Part shown: positions 11,801-14,194 of the stretch, piece by piece
Layout of the letters: each line of letters begins with the position of its first letter
How positions within the stretch are numbered: position 1 is the first letter of the stretch
Assembly (NCBI GenBank): GCA_021203665.1
Contig: JAJQAT010000172.1
Span: forward strand, 1-14,194
Length of the DNA: 14,194 nucleotides
Source: Bacillota bacterium
GTDB lineage: Bacteria; Bacillota; Clostridia; UBA1381
Reading direction: 5' to 3'
Notes under the pieces: model-generated
Database searches by the model: none
Told to the model about the DNA's origin: nothing
Seen by the model: only the letters and a program-made list of their open reading frames with translations
Translations under genes and position numbers: made by a program

Positions 11801-14194
11801 GCTTTCAAGAATAAATGCGGGTATACCGCATATGTCGGTTTTGCCCGCGCCCTCTATTTGTCGGCTCGTTGTGTGTATATCCAAAATTCCTGCGGCAATT
11901 TTTGCATCGTCGCCTAACATTTCAAAGAAATCACCCAATTGAAACAACACAATGTCGGTCGGATGCTCGTTTTTTACTCTGAAATATTCCTGATGAAAAT
12001 TGTTTAATTGCTTAATTCGCTTGCTTTCCTCGTACCGTTCTTTGGCTTCGGGAGTGAAATATTTGTCGGTGCGTATTAACTCGGAAATCCTTTTTGAAAC
12101 GCTGTTCCAACTCATTTCGATTGGTGTGCAATCGCCTTTTGTGAATTTAATGCCCTTACCGCTATGATCCTCAAAGCTGTCGTCAGAGTGTGAAAGTGCG
12201 TGTGAGTGACCGCCCGTGCCGTATTCATCTTTGAGAAAATCTATCTTTTCTTTCGGTGAATGATTTTCGGAAAAATATTCATATATCCGACCTTTGCCGC
12301 CCTCAATACTGCTCCCACCCATTAGGCAATCGTTTATTTCATCATCGGTTATAAAGGGAATAACGGACGGCACCTCCGCAAGCTCTGAGGTATATGCGGT
12401 TCTCTCAACCGACAGCTCGTTTATTGCTTGAAGCAGCTCTTTCGGCTTGTGATATTTAAAACGAATTAGGCTTTTATCTGTTTCGTAGTCGTTTATAAGT
12501 GTTTCAAGTTCGGCAGAAACTGTGTTACAGAAATCCGTTGACTTTAATTTTTCGGCAATATCCGCCGTTTCGTTAGGAAAATCAGTATGCCTGTTCTTTT
12601 TCAATTCCGATAAATATCCCTGTTCCCGTGCTTCGTCACTCAAGTCGTGAGACAAAAACCACAGCTTTTGCGATATTTGCTGTCTTTCAAATCCCGCCGC
12701 TTCGTCAAGCTCCACATTGCTTGCAAATGTGCCGCTTGAAAGCATTTGTTCTATCTTTTCTGCGGCTTCCGCCCAAGAATATGTTTGCGCATTGGGTGAA
12801 TACCTCGCCGCACTTCCGCGATTTATGCGGATACCATCCTCGGAGTACCACGCCGAAAAATCATCAATCTCACCCTTAATTCCATATCCACCGTGATATA
12901 TGCCTTTTAGAAATTCGATGTTGCTTTCCAAGCCTTTGTTTTTGCTGAACTCGGTTATAATTTGTTTTCTTGCATCGCTTGTGTTTGAGCCTACGCGCAG
13001 CAGATTTTCAAAATCGGTTTCGGATACAGAAAAAGCGAAGGGCTGTTCGCTCTCCGCTTCATCTATCATTGATATTTGCTCGTCCTCGGTCGGGAACAGG
13101 CTTAATTGTACACCAGTTCGCTCAACACGATTTCCTCCGCTTGTGCTTTGCAGTTGTTCATCAAACCCACCCATTTCAGCGGGTCTGCCGCTTTCAGCTC
13201 CTCGGTCACTCCCGCGGCTTCCGTCAGATTCGGCATCATCGCGTCTATCCGCTCTCTCGCCGTCCTGTCTATCTCGTTCAGATGTTCCGTCAGCTCCCCG
13301 TGGAGTATCAGCCTGTTCCACAATCCGCTGTTGTGGTTCTTGAGGTAATCCTCCCTCATCATCCCGTACTTGCCGTATGTCGGCTTCGTTTCGGGATAAG
13401 TCAGGTTCGGGATGTAGTAATCCCCGTTCTTCGTGTACTCTAACTCTGTCATAATTCTCTGTCCTTTCCGCGAGTTTCACTCGCTCATAATTTCTTACCG
13501 TTACCTCTATACTTCTTAAAATATCCTGGTTAATTCCGCTGACAGCCGCGCCAAGCTCCGATATTGTATCCACCGTATTGAAATCGAATATCGACTGAAA
13601 ATCCTCCGGCTCAAGGTATTCATTCGAGTCAATACCGCACCTTGATAAGACTGAGTACGTTGTGCTTACGGTCACAGCGTCAATGAATTTAACTCTGATG
13701 TTATATCCATCATACCCCTCCAAAAAAGAATTTGCAACGCTGTTGACAACATTTCTTCTGTTATCCGACCAAACCTCCAACGCCGACTTGTATGCCGCGT
13801 CGTGTACCATATTGAAAAGCATACTGCCGTCGGCTCCGTATTGTTCGGAAAACATAGCTTGCAGTGCGCTGTCGTATTCCTCCGAATACTCCCACAGCTT
13901 AAACGGGCGACTGCGTTCGCGTGTGCCGGTGTCCGATACATCAAACACATACCTCGTGCCCTGTTCACCCGCAAGCATAATACCCTTTGAACCGCGCTTA
14001 ACATAGCGTCCCATCCGCTTATTCCATACATCGTACTCGGCGCAGGCTGTAGCGTCGGGACGCTGTGAATAAATCATAAGCTGTTCGTGATATGGGTACT
14101 TGTATAGCCGCGCCGCAGTTGTTAGGAACGCCGTCCAATTCTCGGAGCTTCGGGTGAGCGACAATGCCGTTTCATCGGCTCTTGCGCGGAACTC
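5804..14194 (-). CDS. Giant LtrC-type ICE protein: ArdC-like, MutS-I-like, N6-methylase and SNF2 helicase domains (5'-partial)
   Basis: About 2796 residues are visible. The frame is open to the window edge, so the start is missing; residue numbers here count from position 14164. Domains in order: ArdC-like N-terminal region (1-60; YPYHEQLMIYSQRPDATACA); a charged linker overprinted by tnpV (about 238-355) ending in QLSLF; three related alpha/beta units (about 392-480, 622-705, 849-918); a MutS domain I-like module (722-820; LFQLGDFFEML); a small beta-rich module (about 1022-1073); an N6-adenine methylase-like domain (1120-1410; motif I EPSMGVGNFFG, catalytic NVPFG); an SNF2-type helicase (1897-2460; Walker A HEVGAGKT, DEAH box VDEAHAFKNL, motif VI QRSGRIIRQG); and a coiled-coil C-terminus with a KPSLLEKLKRPLP tail. 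Such proteins are hallmark genes of Tn1549-like ICEs, possibly modifying and remodelling element DNA. All core motifs look intact. Confidence 0.92.
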   Translation of the reverse strand, partial: EFRARADETALSLTRSSENWTAFLTTAARLYKYPYHEQLMIYSQRPDATACAEYDVWNKRMGRYVKRGSKGIMLAGEQGTRYVFDVSDTGTRERSRPFKLWEYSEEYDSALQAMFSEQYGADGSMLFNMVHDAAYKSALEVWSDNRRNVVNSVANSFLEGYDGYNIRVKFIDAVTVSTTYSVLSRCGIDSNEYLEPEDFQSIFDFNTVDTISELGAAVSGINQDILRSIEVTVRNYERVKLAERTENYDRVRVHEERGLLHPEPDLSRNEADIRQVRDDEGGLPQEPQQRIVEQADTPRGADGTSERDRQDGERADRRDDAESDGSRGSDRGAESGRPAEMGGFDEQLQSTSGGNRVERTGVQLSLFPTEDEQISMIDEAESEQPFAFSVSETDFENLLRVGSNTSDARKQIITEFSKNKGLESNIEFLKGIYHGGYGIKGEIDDFSAWYSEDGIRINRGSAARYSPNAQTYSWAEAAEKIEQMLSSGTFASNVELDEAAGFERQQISQKLWFLSHDLSDEAREQGYLSELKKNRHTDFPNETADIAEKLKSTDFCNTVSAELETLINDYETDKSLIRFKYHKPKELLQAINELSVERTAYTSELAEVPSVIPFITDDEINDCLMGGSSIEGGKGRIYEYFSENHSPKEKIDFLKDEYGTGGHSHALSHSDDSFEDHSGKGIKFTKGDCTPIEMSWNSVSKRISELIRTDKYFTPEAKERYEESKRIKQLNNFHQEYFRVKNEHPTDIVLFQLGDFFEMLGDDAKIAAGILDIHTTSRQIEGAGKTDICGIPAFILESDVEKLREMFPVTISAIDAQTNERTTYSMPKIMSEAERAIIEKTEITQEDIEGAVQSWNGNVESKQRVNAYMLEHGRERGTAAWLANEYGNNADALTVSFADLEPVQVPWTRVQRMLIQMVNEDIFLADNEREPEESLVFEEMTDEDKENFMQAIDMARDYGEDISDEDELLFQRILEERENAHENTPEVADKPGEQADISEPVSDIEAIGTPSDDTTAVETADITADTADNVEPVNYEQYIGREIELDDRRFVVEHINDLFNTVELRDVTFQNGTGFPIFRTESLDWLSRVMELQEQRNEPIQTETVAVYPAEENNMPYDIVIERIPASAPTPEIGNFRITDDDLGVGGAKTKFRANMDAIHLLKTLEAEGRQATEEEQEVLSKYVGWGSLPDAFDGEKETWSNEFTELKEALTPDEYRAARSSVLNAHYTSPTVIRAMYEAIENMGFVKGNILEPSMGVGNFFGMLPESMSESNLYGVELDSLTGRIAKQLYPKADITIAGFETTDRRDFYDLAVGNVPFGNYRVDDKAYNKLGFPIHDYFIAKAIDQVRPGGIIAVVTSRYTLDKQSPEARKYFAQRAELLGAIRLPNNAFRANAGTGVVSDILFFQKREAPIDITPTWVHLGMNRDGFSINSYFIGNPEMVLGRMSSESTQYAREDFTVVPFEDMTLEEQLKDAIKNIHGTYTEAELDDVADERTEDVIPADPNVKNYSFTVVNDEVYFRRNSIMVKSDANATAIERIKGMVALCDCVDELIEKQMDAEIPDSEITATQEKLNSLYDNYVAKYGILNSRANAMAFSDDSSYYLLCSLETVDEDRQHAEKADMFTKRTIKPHKVVTSVDTASESLALSIGEKARVDMSYMSELTGKTEYELFSDLTGVVFKEIADDGSYTYQTADEFLSGNVRKKLARYEDMLGIVEGTDEEQTVLFNIEALQAAQPKDLDASEIEVRLGATWIDKDYIKQFMWETFDMPYYLQRTVELNYSSYTAEWNIKNKNSASYSDVNIYMTYGTERANAFKILEDTLNLRDVRIYDTVTDPDGKERRVLNSKETTLAQQKQQAIKDAFRDWIWKDPNRRQELVKRYNEIFNSNRPREYDGSHLSFAGMNPEITLKEHQLNAVAHILYGGNTLLAHEVGAGKTFEMVAAAMESKRLGLCQKSLFVVPNHLTEQWASEFLRLYPSANILAATKKDFEPHNRKKFCARIATGDYDAVIIGHSQFERIPVSRERQERLLREQIDEIEDGIIELKASHAENFTIKSLERTRKGLEARLKKLQATEKKDDVINFEQLGVDRLFVDEAHAFKNLFLYTKMRNVAGLSTSDAQKSSDMYLKCRYIDEMTGSKGVVFATGTPVSNSMTELYTMMRYLQHDTIQEKGLSHFDCWASTFGETTTAIELAPERTGYRARTRFAKFFNLPELMTLFKETADIKTKDQLDLPTPNAEYHNVVAQPTEIQKAMVQELSERAAKVHSGSVDASVDNMLKITSDGRKLGLDQRVINPDLPDDPQSKVNMCVDNIFKIWEDGTDDKLTQLVFCDLSTPKNVQTAKRAAKAAGGNIDSPEIHALMQDNEIVEDTKQFTVYDDIRDKLVSRGIPREEIAFIHEANTEVRKKELYAKVRSGQVRVLMGSTFKMGAGMNVQDRLVALHDLDCPWRPGDLEQRSGRIIRQGNKNETVHIYRYVTESTFDAYLWQTIENKQKFISQIMTSKSPVRSCEDIDETALSYAEIKALCAGDERIKEKMDLDIDVARLKLMKANHQSQQYRLEDNLLKHFPEQIEQNKGYIEGFKQDLKTLAEHPHPQDGFAGMTVRNDFLADKENAGAALVDAFKEVKGLDPVPIGEYRGFKMSLTLEDFGKEYALTLKGKMTHEVTLGKDPRGNLTRIDNALNGIEKRLNTVTERLDNLYAQVENAKAELGKPFPQEEELKTKSARLAELNAELNIDERTPMEQAIDNVSQERGEASREHIAKSEKPSLAGKPSLLEKLKRPLPDNKAVETKTNELEV
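5809..5813 (-). promoter_or_regulatory. Shine-Dalgarno of the first DUF3849-like gene inside the giant gene
   Basis: GGAGG lies 8 bases before ATG 5800 and is read as Leu-Glu-Val, the last three residues of the giant protein. Position and spacing match the next two junctions downstream. Confidence 0.85.
13102..13452 (-). CDS. tnpV: TnpV-like protein encoded in the +1 frame inside the giant gene
   Basis: The 116-residue product matches the TnpV family known from Tn4451-type transposons and Clostridial ICEs. It starts with the typical YTKNGDYYIPNL, continues with YGKYGMMREDYLKNH and ERIDAMMPNLTEAAGVTEEL, and closes with DPLKWVGLMNNCKAQAEEIV and ELVYN. Its length equals the family's usual length of about 110-125 residues, so the gene is complete. 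It lies wholly within the giant gene, shifted one base, in the region whose giant-frame product is a low-complexity Arg/Asp/Glu/Gly-rich linker. AAAGGA lies 9 bases before the ATG. TnpV function is not well defined; a link to excision has been suggested for Tn4451. No frameshift is involved, because the giant frame stays open throughout. Recognition is confident; expression is inferred from intact coding and the Shine-Dalgarno sequence. Confidence 0.85.
   Translation of the reverse strand: MTELEYTKNGDYYIPNLTYPETKPTYGKYGMMREDYLKNHNSGLWNRLILHGELTEHLNEIDRTARERIDAMMPNLTEAAGVTEELKAADPLKWVGLMNNCKAQAEEIVLSELVYN
13462..13469 (-). promoter_or_regulatory. Internal Shine-Dalgarno sequence for tnpV
   Basis: GGAAAGGA on the minus strand ends 9 bases before the tnpV ATG. 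It falls inside codons of the giant gene (around the LAERTE residues), so it supports independent translation of the overlapping frame. Confidence 0.7.

Noticed and set aside
12900..13343. Plus-strand open frame of 147 codons, Ser/Pro/Leu-rich
   Set aside because: It is antisense to the giant gene and the nested tnpV, has no recognisable domain and no good ribosome binding site. Its composition is what antisense of these frames gives.
13102..13452. A frameshift or broken gene at the tnpV overlap
   Set aside because: The giant frame stays open through the whole region and both products look complete, so this is an overlap and not a sequencing error.
13672..14031. Minus-strand second frame of 119 codons inside the giant gene, checked as another nested gene like tnpV
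   Set aside because: No recognisable family, many Cys and Arg, no clear ribosome binding site. It looks like a shadow frame.
14162..14164. TTG as the start of the giant gene
   Set aside because: The frame continues open to the window edge with family-like residues (EFRARADETA), so the real start lies outside.

Overview
The window looks like part of an integrative and conjugative element (ICE) of the Tn1549 type from a gut-type member of the Clostridia (Bacillota). This rests on gene content and order: a very large ArdC-like/methylase/SNF2-helicase protein of the LtrC type, DUF3849-like proteins, a MobC-type relaxosome protein, a small CD1845-like membrane protein and a MOBP-type relaxase, nearly all with strong GGAGG ribosome binding sites. 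No tRNA, rRNA, CRISPR array, insertion sequence or integrase is visible, and neither end of the element is in the window.

Layout. A plus-strand gene at 33-1700 encodes an AAA-ATPase-like protein with a C-terminal PD-(D/E)XK nuclease domain and is probably cargo. It converges on everything else, which is on the minus strand. The gap at 1701-1924 has no gene but is packed with inverted repeats, three of them lying end to end. In transcription order, right to left, the minus-strand genes are: the giant protein (14194 to 5804, its start lost at the window edge), two tandem DUF3849-like paralogs (5800-5285 and 5284-4772), mobC (4769-4443), a small membrane protein (4319-4017), a secreted protein with an internal repeat (3956-3399) and the relaxase (3325-1925). 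The giant gene, both paralogs and mobC are packed without gaps, and each gene's Shine-Dalgarno sequence lies inside the last codons of the gene before it, so translation is probably coupled. After mobC come hairpins, a new promoter and two more hairpin or terminator signals. The relaxase therefore seems to be set apart from the upstream genes at the level of transcription.

The most striking feature is a complete TnpV-like gene (13452-13102) in the +1 frame inside the giant gene, with its own Shine-Dalgarno sequence. In the giant protein's frame the same DNA encodes a low-complexity, charged linker. This is a gene within a gene, and the linker probably arose by overprinting tnpV. The linker ends in QLSLF, a perfect match to the bacterial beta-clamp-binding consensus, and the TnpV stop codon lies inside that motif.

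Working together (inference): MobC and the relaxase would process oriT. The giant protein would act on the transferred or replicating DNA through its ArdC-like, MutS-I-like, methylase and translocase modules. The giant protein and the two DUF3849-like proteins share a C-terminal tail that could be a common docking or secretion signal.
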